Origin: Anaerobaca lacustris
GTDB lineage: Bacteria > Planctomycetota > Phycisphaerae > Sedimentisphaerales > Anaerobacaceae
Length of the DNA: 64,000 nucleotides
Assembly (NCBI RefSeq): GCF_030012215.1
Contig: NZ_JASCXX010000005.1
Coordinates: forward strand, 62,001-126,000
Direction: 5' to 3'
The position numbers and the translations under genes are program-made. The notes beneath the pieces were generated by a model. The model was given only the letters and a program-made list of their open reading frames with translations. It was not told where the DNA came from and did not search any database. This document shows positions 1-8,393 of this stretch, one piece after another (the first letter of the stretch is position 1; every line of letters begins with the position of its first letter).

Positions 1-300
1 CTCCGCTGCGACGGCCACGATGTGCCCCCGCTGCTGGAGGCGATTCTGGGGTTTTTCCCGCTGGACATCTACGTCGAGAGGCCGGTGGCCCTGATGGCGG
101 TGGTCCCGGGCGACAAGACCCAACCGACGATTTGGGAGCAGTACCGAAAAATCGTGGTCGCCAGCGGAGAAAAATTCTCGGATTTCGAGTTTGTCGAGCG
201 GTTCGCCTTCTATGAAAGGGCCCAAAAGGCCTACGCCGTGGTCGCAACGAGCGAAAAGGCCCTCTACGCCAATATCATCCTGAAAAAGGGCGTCCTGTAG
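1..300 (+). CDS. fucU: RbsD/FucU-family sugar mutarotase, C-terminal part
   Basis: The frame is open from base 1, so the gene starts outside the window; about 99 residues are visible. The stretch RFAFYERAQKAYAVV followed by ANIILKKGV matches the conserved C-terminus of L-fucose mutarotase (FucU), where the Tyr/Glu segment lies in the active site. The earlier part (CDGHDVPPLLEAIL) also lines up with the FucU segment before the central strand. Family members are about 140 residues, so roughly the first 40 are missing. The enzyme interconverts alpha and beta anomers of fucose or related sugars in the cytoplasm, feeding sugar catabolism. A GTG at 22 could be read as a start but would cut the domain. 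RbsD-type specificity cannot be excluded from this fragment. Confidence 0.87.
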   Translation, partial: LRCDGHDVPPLLEAILGFFPLDIYVERPVALMAVVPGDKTQPTIWEQYRKIVVASGEKFSDFEFVERFAFYERAQKAYAVVATSEKALYANIILKKGVL

Positions 301-715
301 GGCGGATTTCCGCGTCAGAGGCTCATTTGGGCCCCGTGGGAGATCTGCACAGACTGCGTCGGCTGACATGGAGAGCCGAGGCGGCCCTGGGGCAAACCGG
401 GGGGCTGTTTGGGCTCAAAAACGGCACTTTGTCCTATAAATGCCCGATCCATTCTTGACACAAACGCAATATGGCGGTACAATCGACGTGTTCTGGTGAT
501 ACCCGTCGTGCATAAGGCATAGAAAAGCGGAACAGGTATGGGTGTCCGCGCATCCGTGGTGTAAGTTATGCGGGCGTTTACGCTCTGCGGCGGTGGGTTC
601 TTCTCTCACCGGGCATAGGGTCTGTATGAACTGTGGACGTTCTATCCTGTTGCAGAGGCAGGTGGGGAGTGGTTTTTAGGGTGCCTGAAAAGGCAAGAAC
701 GAAGAGGAAAAGACG
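301..715. other. gene-free leader region upstream of the first pseudopilin gene
   Basis: No convincing coding frame occurs here on either strand. The right half carries a strong sigma70-type promoter (455-483), leaving a 5' leader of about 225 nt before the next gene. I recognise no riboswitch and see no clear terminator for the fucU-like gene. Confidence 0.5.
455..483 (+). promoter_or_regulatory. sigma70-type promoter for the pseudopilin gene pair
   Basis: A perfect -35 box TTGACA (455-460) is separated by 17 nt from a near-perfect -10 box TACAAT (478-483). The predicted start is near 490, so the transcript has about 225 nt of untranslated leader before 716. Confidence 0.75.
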
Positions 716-1543
716 ATGAACCAACGACGGAAGGGTTTTACGCTAATCGAACTTCTGGTCGTCATCGCAATTATCGCGGTGCTGATGGGTGTCCTGATGC
801 CCGCGCTGAGCCGCGTAAGGAAACAGGCCAGAAAGGTCACCTGTCTGGCCAACCTCAAACAGTGGGGCCTGGCGTTCGCCCTCTATTGCGAGGATAACAA
901 CGGGAAGTTTTTCACGGGAGAGGTCGGCGGCAGCACCGCCAATGTGGGCTCCGGCGCGTTCTGGCGCCTGACGATGCGACCCTATTCGAAGGATGTCAAG
1001 ATGTGGCTCTGCCCCCAGGCGACGAAGCCTCGCCCAACGGGCGGCATCCCCTCGGGCGGCTGGTCGTACACCGCCTGGGAGGTGAATGAAGATATTGGCA
1101 GCTACGGCCTCAACGGCTGGATCCTGAACATTCGTGACGCGAGAGGCTCCAAGACATCCGCCTGGGGTCGCAACGATCTCGATGCGGCCGGTCGGCCAAG
1201 GCACTGGGGCAGGCCGCCCAGCAGGAATGCCAGTGAAGTGCCCGTGTTTGCAGGAAGCTGGTGGGTGGACTTTTGGCCGCTGGAGACCGATCAGCCCCCG
1301 CAGACGGACGCCGGACCCGGTGATACGCCGGGCACCAACGAGATGAACCGCGTCTGTGTCGATCGGCACGATGGCTTCGTCAACTCCCTCTTCGCCGACT
1401 TCAGCGTCCGTTCGGTCGGGCTCAAGGAGCTTTGGACGTTGAAGTGGCACCAGACGTACAACGTCAACGGCCCGTGGACTCTGGCGGGCGGGGTCGATCC
1501 GAGTTCGTGGCCTCAGTGGATGGCCAAGTACAGAGACTACTAA
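716..1543 (+). CDS. type II secretion pseudopilin-like protein (prepilin N-terminal methylation motif)
   Basis: The protein has 275 residues. The N-terminus carries a class III prepilin signal: a short basic leader (MNQRRKG) cut before [18 protein letters not shown], with the hydrophobic helix forming the pilin stalk. A prepilin peptidase would process it at the inner membrane. The C-terminus has the planctomycete-type motif around [13 protein letters not shown], the H-x9-DG region of DUF1559-like pseudopilins, but with Phe in place of the usual Gly. The globular middle is Trp and Gly rich. The start lies 8 nt after an AGAGGAAA stretch that can serve as a ribosome-binding site. A second pseudopilin follows 96 nt downstream, probably on the same transcript. 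Such proteins are highly multiplied in Planctomycetota and their individual roles are unknown. Confidence 0.9.
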   Translation: MNQRRKGFTLIELLVVIAIIAVLMGVLMPALSRVRKQARKVTCLANLKQWGLAFALYCEDNNGKFFTGEVGGSTANVGSGAFWRLTMRPYSKDVKMWLCPQATKPRPTGGIPSGGWSYTAWEVNEDIGSYGLNGWILNIRDARGSKTSAWGRNDLDAAGRPRHWGRPPSRNASEVPVFAGSWWVDFWPLETDQPPQTDAGPGDTPGTNEMNRVCVDRHDGFVNSLFADFSVRSVGLKELWTLKWHQTYNVNGPWTLAGGVDPSSWPQWMAKYRDY

Positions 1544-1639
1544 ACCAACAAGGCAGGATACGTGGCGCGGCGGCGCAGTGGGTGTGGCCGGTGTGGTCGG
1601 GCCGTACATGAGATCAGCGATACGTGTAGGAGTTGTGTC

Positions 1640-2473
1640 ATGGATAAGAGAACGAAGGGTTTCACGTTGATCGAGCTTCTGGTGGTTATTGCCATTATCG
1701 CGGTACTGATGGCGATTCTGATGCCCACACTGAATCGTGCTCGCGAGCAGGGTCGCCGTGCGGCGTGCCTGGCCAATCTCAAGCAGTTGACGCTGGCGTG
1801 GCTGATGTACGCCGATGAGAATGACGGCAGAATCGTCAACGGCGCCGCCGGCATCGACGGCACGATTGCCTCACAGGGCCCCTGGTGGGTCGGCAAGTGC
1901 TGGCACGACAGCTATTCGAGCGGCACGATCCTGGACGAGGAATTACAGAGAACGGCAATCCGGGCCGGCGCCATGTATCCGTACGTCAGAGACATCGGTC
2001 CCTACCGCTGCCCGACCGGCACGCGGGGTGAATTGCTGACCTACGCAGCGATGGACTCGGTGAACGGCCTGTCGAGGACCGGGACCACGACGACGGTTGG
2101 CGGCAAGACCGTGGGGTCCCGGGTGGGCAGGACCACCACGTGGCTGCGCCGAATCGACGAAATCGTCAGTCCGGGCCCGGCCTATCGCATGGTCTTCATC
2201 GACGAAGGATGGGTCACGCCCGATAGCTACGCCGTACACTACCAGCAGGAGACATGGTGGGACGACGCCCCCGTGCGCCACGGCGACGGTGTGAACGCCT
2301 CGTTCGCCGACGGCCACGTCGAATACTGGAAGTGGAGAGGCTCCGGTACGATCAAGTACGGCAAGCTCCAGCAGAAGGCCCACTCGAGCAACAACCGTGC
2401 ACCCGAGTCGGCCGAAGACATCGAGGATCTGCACAAGCTGCAAACCGCCACCTGGGGTCGGCTGGGCTATTGA
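1640..2473 (+). CDS. type II secretion pseudopilin-like protein (DUF1559-like, H-x9-DG)
   Basis: The protein has 277 residues and starts at [14 protein letters not shown]. An AGGAG 8 nt upstream supports this start over an in-frame GTG at 1562, which would add 26 residues before the prepilin leader. The signal is canonical: basic leader, Gly at -1, Glu at +5 of the mature protein, then a long hydrophobic helix. The C-terminal [18 protein letters not shown] is a clean H-x9-DG motif. It is a paralogue of the preceding gene and the last gene before the terminator at 2513. Expected location is the periplasmic face of the inner membrane or a secretion pseudopilus. Confidence 0.92.
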   Translation: MDKRTKGFTLIELLVVIAIIAVLMAILMPTLNRAREQGRRAACLANLKQLTLAWLMYADENDGRIVNGAAGIDGTIASQGPWWVGKCWHDSYSSGTILDEELQRTAIRAGAMYPYVRDIGPYRCPTGTRGELLTYAAMDSVNGLSRTGTTTTVGGKTVGSRVGRTTTWLRRIDEIVSPGPAYRMVFIDEGWVTPDSYAVHYQQETWWDDAPVRHGDGVNASFADGHVEYWKWRGSGTIKYGKLQQKAHSSNNRAPESAEDIEDLHKLQTATWGRLGY

Positions 2474-2512
2474 CAGCGGCTCGCGCAGACCCCCTCTGCT
2501 GACGGAACCGAC

Positions 2513-2545
2513 GAGGTCCCTGTCCTCTGATGGGGACCTCTTTTT
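2513..2545 (+). terminator. intrinsic terminator after the pseudopilin pair
   Basis: GAGGTCCC (2513-2520) pairs with GGGACCTC (2533-2540) across a 12-nt loop, followed directly by TTTTT. It closes the rightward transcription unit 40 nt after the stop codon. Confidence 0.85.
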
Positions 2546-2575
2546 GTTGGCACCTTTGCAGGGTCCCTGCGCCGC

Positions 2576-3061
2576 TCAGGGTATCGCTCGTCTCTCGCGA
2601 TAACTCAACGGGACCACGAGGACGGCGCAGTCGGCCTTGCGAACCACCTTTTCCGTGACATTGCCGAACAGGGCCTTCTGGAGCGCCCCATGTCCCTGGC
2701 GACCCATGACGATCAGATCGATCTGCCGGTCGCGGGCGAAGGTGAGGATTTCCTGGTGGTCCTTGCCGATGCGAATCTCAACGTTCAGTTCGATGGGCTC
2801 GGGCAGTCTCGATCGGTACACCTCGATCCGCTCATCCACGTCGTGCCGGGCCTTGGCGTCGACGTCGTCCACCTCGTAGATGTACGTTTTCCAGAACTGG
2901 GCCTCGGACTCGGGGATCACATGCAGCAGGTAGAGCCGACACCCCGGCCGTCGGCTGGCGGCATCGACCGCAAAGGAGAAGGCAAAGTCGGCATTTTCGG
3001 AAAAATCCGTACAGAAGAGAATCCGCGAGAACGTTGTCTCATCGCTCTGGAGAGGGTCCAT
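2576..3061 (-). CDS. universal stress protein (UspA family, TeaD-like)
   Basis: The protein has 161 residues. ATG at 3061 was chosen because a CAGGAG ribosome-binding site precedes it and the UspA fold begins at once (SRILFCTDFSENADFAFSF). The nucleotide-binding motif near the C-terminus is G-x2-G-x9-G-N (GRQGHG, then FGNVTEKV), with Asn where Ser/Thr is usual, and is followed by the final strand DCAVLVVPL. It lies 53 nt downstream of the TRAP permease gene, an arrangement like the teaABCD locus of Halomonas, where a Usp protein modulates the transporter. ATP binding is likely; a role in controlling the transporter is inferred from position. Confidence 0.9.
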   Translation of the reverse strand: MDPLQSDETTFSRILFCTDFSENADFAFSFAVDAASRRPGCRLYLLHVIPESEAQFWKTYIYEVDDVDAKARHDVDERIEVYRSRLPEPIELNVEIRIGKDHQEILTFARDRQIDLIVMGRQGHGALQKALFGNVTEKVVRKADCAVLVVPLSYRERRAIP

Positions 3062-3114
3062 CGTCGGGCTCCTGATTCCCGATCCCGAGGTCCATCGGGA
3101 CCGGAAGGTTGTCT

Positions 3115-4416
3115 CTATTTCACCAGATCGGGCAGAAACAGGCACAGTCGAGGGAAGGCGATCAGGACGATCGCCGCGAAGATCAGGGCTGCCAGGAACG
3201 GCAGCGCTCCCCGAAAGACCGTTTGCAGGGGAACGTCGCGGGCAATCCCGCTGACCACGTACACGCATACGCCAACGGGCGGGCTGATCACACCCATCTG
3301 AGTGACGACCACGATCATAACGCCGAACCAGATCGGATCGTATCCGAGCTGGAGGACCACCGGGTAGAAGATGGGGATGGTCAGGAGGATCAGCCCCAGG
3401 GCATCGACGAAGCAGCCGGCCACAAGGTAGAACAGGATGATCAGCCCCATGACGCTCCAGCCGGGCAACGGCAGGTTCGCCAGCGAGGAGGCCAGCTCGA
3501 ACGGGATGCGCGTCACCGCCAGGAACTTGCCGAAAATGACGGCCCCGGCCACGATGATCATGACCATGCACGAGGTGCGGACGGTCTCCTGGAGAGAGCG
3601 GGCGACCTTCCGAATCGTCAACTGTTTTTTGACCAGGGCAATCACCAGCGTTCCGGCTGCGCCGATGGCCGCGGCCTCAGTGGGAGTGAAGAACCCGCCG
3701 AACATCCCGCCCATAACCACCACGAAGAGCACGAGGGTCTCGATGACGCCCGTTAGCGAGGCGAACTTGGTTGCCCACCCTGTGGCAGGCGCCGGCGGCC
3801 CGAGATGCGGACGCCGTTTGCAGTTGACATAGATCGCCAGGCAGAACAGCAACGCAATCAACAGGCCGGGGACAATCCCCGCGATGAACAGTTTGCCCAC
3901 CGATTGCTCGGTCATGATCCCGTAGACGATGAAGACCACACTGGGTGGGATGAGCATGCCCAGGCTGCCACCGGCGGCGACGGCCCCGCAGCCGAGTTCC
4001 ATGCTGTACTTGTATCGCTTCATCTCAGGCAGGGCCACCGAGGCCATCGTCGCAGCGGTAGCCGGGCCCGACCCGCAGATCGCGCCGAAAGCCGTGCAGG
4101 CGCCTACCGTGGCCATAGCCAGGCCGCCCGGCAGGGTGCCGAGCCAGTGATAGGCGGCGTTGAACAGCCGCCGGCTGATCCCGGCGTGAAAGGCCACCTG
4201 TCCCATGAGCACGAACAGCGGGATCACCGTCAGGCCGTACGAGCTGAACGTATCGTACAGGTCCATCGTAATCATGCTCATCGCAGCCTGGGGCGTACGG
4301 ACCACCGCGAACCCGACGAACCCGACGACGGCCATCGCGAACGCCACAGGCAGGCTGGCCGCCAGCAAGACGAGCAGACAGAGGCAACCGAGAATGCCAA
4401 TCTGGATCGGCGTCAT
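3115..4416 (-). CDS. dctM: TRAP transporter large permease subunit (DctM)
   Basis: The protein has 433 residues with about a dozen hydrophobic segments. Typical DctM stretches are GSGPATAATMASVALPEM, GGMFGGFFTPTEAAAIGA and PPVGVCVYVVSGIA. The ATG start (4416) overlaps the dctQ stop in an ATGA, so translation is coupled. With DctQ and the DctP binding protein it forms a sodium-driven, binding-protein-dependent importer of carboxylates or related acids in the inner membrane. The substrate cannot be told from sequence. Confidence 0.95.
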   Translation of the reverse strand: MTPIQIGILGCLCLLVLLAASLPVAFAMAVVGFVGFAVVRTPQAAMSMITMDLYDTFSSYGLTVIPLFVLMGQVAFHAGISRRLFNAAYHWLGTLPGGLAMATVGACTAFGAICGSGPATAATMASVALPEMKRYKYSMELGCGAVAAGGSLGMLIPPSVVFIVYGIMTEQSVGKLFIAGIVPGLLIALLFCLAIYVNCKRRPHLGPPAPATGWATKFASLTGVIETLVLFVVVMGGMFGGFFTPTEAAAIGAAGTLVIALVKKQLTIRKVARSLQETVRTSCMVMIIVAGAVIFGKFLAVTRIPFELASSLANLPLPGWSVMGLIILFYLVAGCFVDALGLILLTIPIFYPVVLQLGYDPIWFGVMIVVVTQMGVISPPVGVCVYVVSGIARDVPLQTVFRGALPFLAALIFAAIVLIAFPRLCLFLPDLVK

Positions 4417-4946
4417 GGCTTGATCATCTCCCGGTCCGGATGGATGAGGCTGTGCCCGACCACCAGTACGACGATCGCACAACAGAAACCGATGACGTAC
4501 GGGACCCAGAAGACCGGCAACTGGAGCGTCTGACTGACCTGCCCGGTCCGGCGAAAATCAAGCCCGTAAAGGACGCTGCGCCAGGCGAGAAAGGCGAACA
4601 GGACCATTGTCAGGACCCGCATCACACTGTCGACCACGATCCGCCCACGGCGGTTGAGCTTGTGAAAGAAGTACTCGATCGCCACGTGGCCTTTGACGGC
4701 CGTGGTATACGGCAGCGACGACGCCAGGCTCAGCGCTCCGAGGATCTTGACAATGTCGTAGGCCCCGATGAACGGGCGGTTGATCCACCTCAGACGCAGG
4801 ATCACGTCGGCGCACGTCACCAGCATGATCGCCAGCACGCCGGCCCCGGAGATTGCGAGCAGCCCGTACACCACGAGGCGAAGCCCTCTGTCGTAGGCTG
4901 CCGAGACCGCCTTCAGCGGGGTCTGGAATCCCGTCGATTCGGTCAT
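4413..4946 (-). CDS. dctQ: TRAP transporter small permease subunit (DctQ)
   Basis: The protein has 177 residues and four hydrophobic helices. The family segment GAYDIVKILGALSLASSLPY is visible, followed by a short positively charged loop. It is the small membrane subunit that pairs with DctM. Its ATG directly follows the dctP stop (TAGATG), and its own stop overlaps the dctM start by 4 nt, so the three genes are tightly coupled. Confidence 0.93.
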   Translation of the reverse strand: MTESTGFQTPLKAVSAAYDRGLRLVVYGLLAISGAGVLAIMLVTCADVILRLRWINRPFIGAYDIVKILGALSLASSLPYTTAVKGHVAIEYFFHKLNRRGRIVVDSVMRVLTMVLFAFLAWRSVLYGLDFRRTGQVSQTLQLPVFWVPYVIGFCCAIVVLVVGHSLIHPDREMIKP

Positions 4947-5984
4947 CTATTGCCCAGCCGCCTCGGAGTGTTTCGCGATCAGTGCCCGCAGGTCGTCGAG
5001 AAACTCCTGGCCGGGCAGGCCCTTCTCGGTCGCGGCCGAAACGTATTCGTCAAGCACCGACTGGACGGCCGTCTGCCAGCGCTGCTGCTGGGCCGCGTCC
5101 AGCGTAATGATCTCGCGCTGGAGTTCCTGGACGTAGGCCAACCCCTCCCGATCGGCCTGGTCCCAGGCCTGGCCGTGTTTTTCGACCCACTGATCGCTGA
5201 CCTCGGCGAAGACTTTCTGGACCTCGGGGCTCAGGCGGTTCCAGGCGTCCTTGTTCATTACCACGAACATGGCCGTTGTATACCCGATGACCGAGGTCTC
5301 GGTCACGTGGTTGATGACCTCGGCCTGCTTCCAGCCCTTGAGCGTCTCGATGGGACAGAACGTGGCATCGACGACCCCTTTCTGGAGGGCCTCATAGGTC
5401 TCGCCCTGGCTCATCGCGATGGGCGTGCCGCCCAGGCTCTGGACGATCTTGGACGACAGGCCGGTGGCGCGCACCTTCAGATCGGCCAGGTCCTCCAACT
5501 GGCGAACCGGCTTGCGCGAAGCAAGAATGCCCGGTCCATGCGCATGGACGTACAGCACGACGACGTCGTTGACTTCAGCCGGCTGGTATTTGTGCGTCAT
5601 CTCCGTCGCCACCTTCGTGGCCACCATGCCGTTGGGGTAGCCCAGAGGCAGATCCAGCCCCTCGAGCAACGGGAAGCGTCCCCGTGTGTAGGCGAAGCAG
5701 CTCATACCGATGTCGGAGACACCGCTGACGACGCCCTCATAGCATTGCGGGGCGTTGGTCAGCGTGCCGCCGGGATAGACGGTGATCTTGACCTTCCCGT
5801 TCGTTCGCCGGCCGATCTCGTCGGCCCAGGTCTGAGCCGTCTGGCACTGAATGTGCGTCGGAGGGAAGAACACGCTGTAGGACAACTCCGTCACCTTCTC
5901 CTCGGACGAAGGACCACAGCCCATCAGGGCCGTCAACACAATTGCTGTGACCACGAGCGACAAGAAAATGTTGCACCATCTCAT
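4947..5984 (-). CDS. dctP: TRAP transporter solute-binding lipoprotein (DctP family)
   Basis: The protein has 345 residues. The start at 5984 follows a strong GGGAGGT ribosome-binding site; an in-frame upstream ATG lacks one. The N-terminus is a lipoprotein signal ending in LMGC, so the mature protein is predicted to be membrane anchored in the periplasm. The DctP fold is recognisable from the segment around [18 protein letters not shown] through [10 protein letters not shown], and from [11 protein letters not shown] with its usual Arg that contacts a substrate carboxylate. It is first in the dctPQM-usp operon. The ligand is unknown; sugar acids or dicarboxylates are typical for the family. 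Confidence 0.93.
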   Translation of the reverse strand: MRWCNIFLSLVVTAIVLTALMGCGPSSEEKVTELSYSVFFPPTHIQCQTAQTWADEIGRRTNGKVKITVYPGGTLTNAPQCYEGVVSGVSDIGMSCFAYTRGRFPLLEGLDLPLGYPNGMVATKVATEMTHKYQPAEVNDVVVLYVHAHGPGILASRKPVRQLEDLADLKVRATGLSSKIVQSLGGTPIAMSQGETYEALQKGVVDATFCPIETLKGWKQAEVINHVTETSVIGYTTAMFVVMNKDAWNRLSPEVQKVFAEVSDQWVEKHGQAWDQADREGLAYVQELQREIITLDAAQQQRWQTAVQSVLDEYVSAATEKGLPGQEFLDDLRALIAKHSEAAGQ

Positions 5985-6073
5985 GAGAATACCTCCCAAC
6001 AGCCCACACCGTTCAGTCGGCAACGGCCTCGGCATCGCCGAGACGCGCATTCACACGCACCTGTTCACGCGCC

Positions 6074-6102
6074 ATCCTACGGGCAGAGCCGTCGGGATGC
6101 AA
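6074..6102 (-). promoter_or_regulatory. possible promoter of the TRAP operon
   Basis: On the minus strand TTGCAT (6102-6097) and TAGGAT (6079-6074) are 17 nt apart. Each matches the sigma70 consensus at 4 of 6 positions. It lies about 90 nt before dctP. Confidence 0.4.
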
Positions 6103-6136
6103 GAACTCCCTCTCTTTTCGGATCGGCGAGCCGAAC

Positions 6137-6165
6137 TTGCCGACCCAGGGCAGACCGCGTATAAT
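6137..6165 (+). promoter_or_regulatory. sigma70-type promoter of the moxR operon
   Basis: TTGCCG (6137-6142), a 17-nt spacer and a perfect TATAAT (6160-6165) put the transcript start near 6172. This excludes the longest possible reading frame start at 6137 for moxR. Confidence 0.7.
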
Positions 6166-6217
6166 GGATGCGGACAAAGGGCCGTGGGAACCTTCATTGC
6201 ACATAGGGGGACATGAA

Positions 6218-7162
6218 TTGGCGACCGAACGTATGGAAAACCCGCAGGTGACGCCTCTGAAGCGGAACCTCCAGGGCGTGATTCTGGGCAAGAACGACAG
6301 CATCGACGTGATGATCGTCGCCCTGCTGGCGGGCGGCTCCGTCCTGATCGAAGACGTGCCCGGCGTAGGCAAGACCACCCTGGCCAAGGCGCTGGCCCAG
6401 AGCATCGACGCGAAGTATCGGCGGATTCAGTTCACGCCCGACCTGCTGCCGGCCGACATCCTCGGCTCATCCATCTACAACCCCGTCAGCGGCGATTTCC
6501 GCTTCGATCCGGGCCCGATCTTCTGCAACATCCTGCTGGCCGACGAGATCAACCGGGCCTCGCCGCGAACGCAGTCGGCTCTGCTGGAGGCGATGAACGA
6601 GAACCAGACGACCATCGAGGGCCAGCGCCACCCGCTGGCCAAGCCCTTCATGGTGATCGCCACGGAGAACCCGATCGAGTTTCACGGCACCTATCCCCTC
6701 CCGGAAGCGCAGCTCGACCGCTTCCTGGTCCGCCTGGCGATCGGCTACCCGTCGGCGGAGGTCGAGGTCGATATTCTCAAGTCCTACGCGAACCACGAGC
6801 CGCTCGACGGCATCGGGCCGGTCCTGGATCTGGATCAGGTCCGTCGGATCCAGGAGGAGGTGGCCGAAGTGCACGTCGATGACGGGATCCTCGAGTACAT
6901 CGTCGAGATCGTGCACGCGACACGGCACGACAACCGGCTCGAACTGGGCGTCAGCACACGCGGAACCCTGATGCTCTCGCGTGCCGCTCGCGCCAGAGCC
7001 TACGCCCTGAACCGGGATTTCGTGATCCCCGACGACGTCTCATGGGTCATCCCGCACGTGCTGCCTCATCGCGTCCTGCTGACGGCCAAGACACAGCACA
7101 GCGGCGTAACGGCCCAGCAGGTCATCACAGAGATCGTCGGCCGGATCCGGGTCCCGGTCTGA
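6218..7162 (+). CDS. moxR: MoxR-family AAA+ ATPase
   Basis: The protein has 314 residues. Walker A is GVGKTT (within EDVPGVGKTTLAKA), Walker B is LLADEINRA, and sensor and lid segments follow (PLPEAQLDRFL, then ELGVSTRGTLML). The start is uncertain: a TTG at 6218 sits 7 nt after AGGGGG and is preferred, while an ATG at 6233 would give a protein five residues shorter. MoxR ATPases act as chaperones that remodel or insert partner complexes, usually with the DUF58/VWA proteins encoded beside them. The DUF58 and transglutaminase genes follow closely, so one operon is likely. Confidence 0.93.
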   Translation: MATERMENPQVTPLKRNLQGVILGKNDSIDVMIVALLAGGSVLIEDVPGVGKTTLAKALAQSIDAKYRRIQFTPDLLPADILGSSIYNPVSGDFRFDPGPIFCNILLADEINRASPRTQSALLEAMNENQTTIEGQRHPLAKPFMVIATENPIEFHGTYPLPEAQLDRFLVRLAIGYPSAEVEVDILKSYANHEPLDGIGPVLDLDQVRRIQEEVAEVHVDDGILEYIVEIVHATRHDNRLELGVSTRGTLMLSRAARARAYALNRDFVIPDDVSWVIPHVLPHRVLLTAKTQHSGVTAQQVITEIVGRIRVPV

Positions 7163-7172
7163 GGTACACAGC

Positions 7173-8393
7173 ATGGCGTCAACCCGTGGAAAAATGCGTC
7201 TTGGCCCCACCGAGGCCGGACGAGTGCTCCTGCTGGGGACGGTCTTCTTCGGCCTGGCCGCCCAACTGGTCCCGGCGTTCGGCGTAGTGTCGGCACTGGT
7301 CGTCGTCATGCTCACCGTCCTGATCGTCGGCTTCATCCTGCGGCCTCGTATCGCGATGACCGCCCATCTTCCCGATCACGTCGTCGCCGGGCAGGACACG
7401 CAATTCCGCTACACGATCAGAAACGTCGCGCGCGTCCCGGCCTATGACTTGTCCTTGCGTTTTGCCGATCTGCCGGCCGCCATCGAACATGTGGCCGGCC
7501 CCGATCCCATCGGCCGGCTGGCGCCCGGTGAATCGACAGAGGTGGTCGCCACAATGCGGGCCCGACGCCGGGGCAAACATCCGGTCCCCCTGCCGATATG
7601 CGAATCCAGTTTTCCCTTCAATCTGCTCCGTTTCAGTTCCGTTCGTAAGGACCGCGAGGCACTGACCGTGCTGCCGGTGTTCTACCGACTGCGATTGCAT
7701 CTGTCGCGGCTTACGGCCGAAAGCCGGCATGGCCTGTCCGGGTCGGCCGGGCAGGCCGAAGTGTCCCCGGAATATGCGGGCAACCGCCCGTTCCTGCCGG
7801 GCGACTCGCCGCGACGCATCGACACCCGCGCCTGGGCGCGTCTGTCCGTCCCGGCCACGAAACAGTACCACAACGACAGCGACAGCCACGTCGGCCTCGT
7901 GCTGGACACCCGAATCGGCGCCGACGGGAAACGGCCCGGAGCGGATGAAATCCCGGAGCTCGAAGCGGCGGTCTCTCTCAGCGCCTCGATCGCCTTCACC
8001 ATCCAACGGCACTGCCTCATCGACTGGCTGCTGGCCGGTCCGGAGTTGCACGAGTTCGCGACCTGGCCGAGGACGATGCGCGTCGACAGGGTCCACGAGG
8101 CGCTGGCGACGGTGGAAGCGGCCGAAAGCTACGATCTAAACCGAATGACCGACGCACTCCTGAGTCGGTTTCATCGTATTTCCCAAGTGATTTTCGTTCT
8201 ACTCAGATCGGACAAGACATATTCGGACCTGTTGGACCTGGCCGTTGCGGCGCGCTGCCACTGCACTTCGTATCTGGTAGTGGCCTCCGACTTGGAGGGG
8301 CCCCGGCACGATGCCGTGCGAACCGGTCCGTGGACCCTGATACCCGTCGGAACGGCCGAGGATATCCTGGCCGGCCGCGTAGGGCCCTTATGA
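7173..8393 (+). CDS. DUF58 domain-containing membrane protein
   Basis: The protein has 406 residues. Two hydrophobic segments near the N-terminus are followed by a periplasmic-type beta domain and then the DUF58 signature around NRPFLPGDSPRRIDTRAWAR, the conserved R-x-Y/F-x2-GD-x2-R-I-D pattern. The C-terminal half is VWA-like. It starts 10 nt after moxR and its stop overlaps the next start (ATGA), so it belongs to the MoxR-DUF58-TgpA module found widely in bacteria. Exact function is unknown. Confidence 0.9.
   Translation: MASTRGKMRLGPTEAGRVLLLGTVFFGLAAQLVPAFGVVSALVVVMLTVLIVGFILRPRIAMTAHLPDHVVAGQDTQFRYTIRNVARVPAYDLSLRFADLPAAIEHVAGPDPIGRLAPGESTEVVATMRARRRGKHPVPLPICESSFPFNLLRFSSVRKDREALTVLPVFYRLRLHLSRLTAESRHGLSGSAGQAEVSPEYAGNRPFLPGDSPRRIDTRAWARLSVPATKQYHNDSDSHVGLVLDTRIGADGKRPGADEIPELEAAVSLSASIAFTIQRHCLIDWLLAGPELHEFATWPRTMRVDRVHEALATVEAAESYDLNRMTDALLSRFHRISQVIFVLLRSDKTYSDLLDLAVAARCHCTSYLVVASDLEGPRHDAVRTGPWTLIPVGTAEDILAGRVGPL

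Noticed and set aside
3062-3571. N-terminal extension of the universal stress protein frame
   Set aside because: The extension is Arg-rich, overlaps dctM on the same strand in another frame, and a good ribosome-binding site precedes the shorter start at 3061.
4440-6164. Long plus-strand frame of 574 codons over the TRAP operon
   Set aside because: It lies wholly antisense to dctQ and dctP, is rich in His/Arg/Asp/Gln as expected for antisense high-GC frames, and has no ribosome-binding site or domain.
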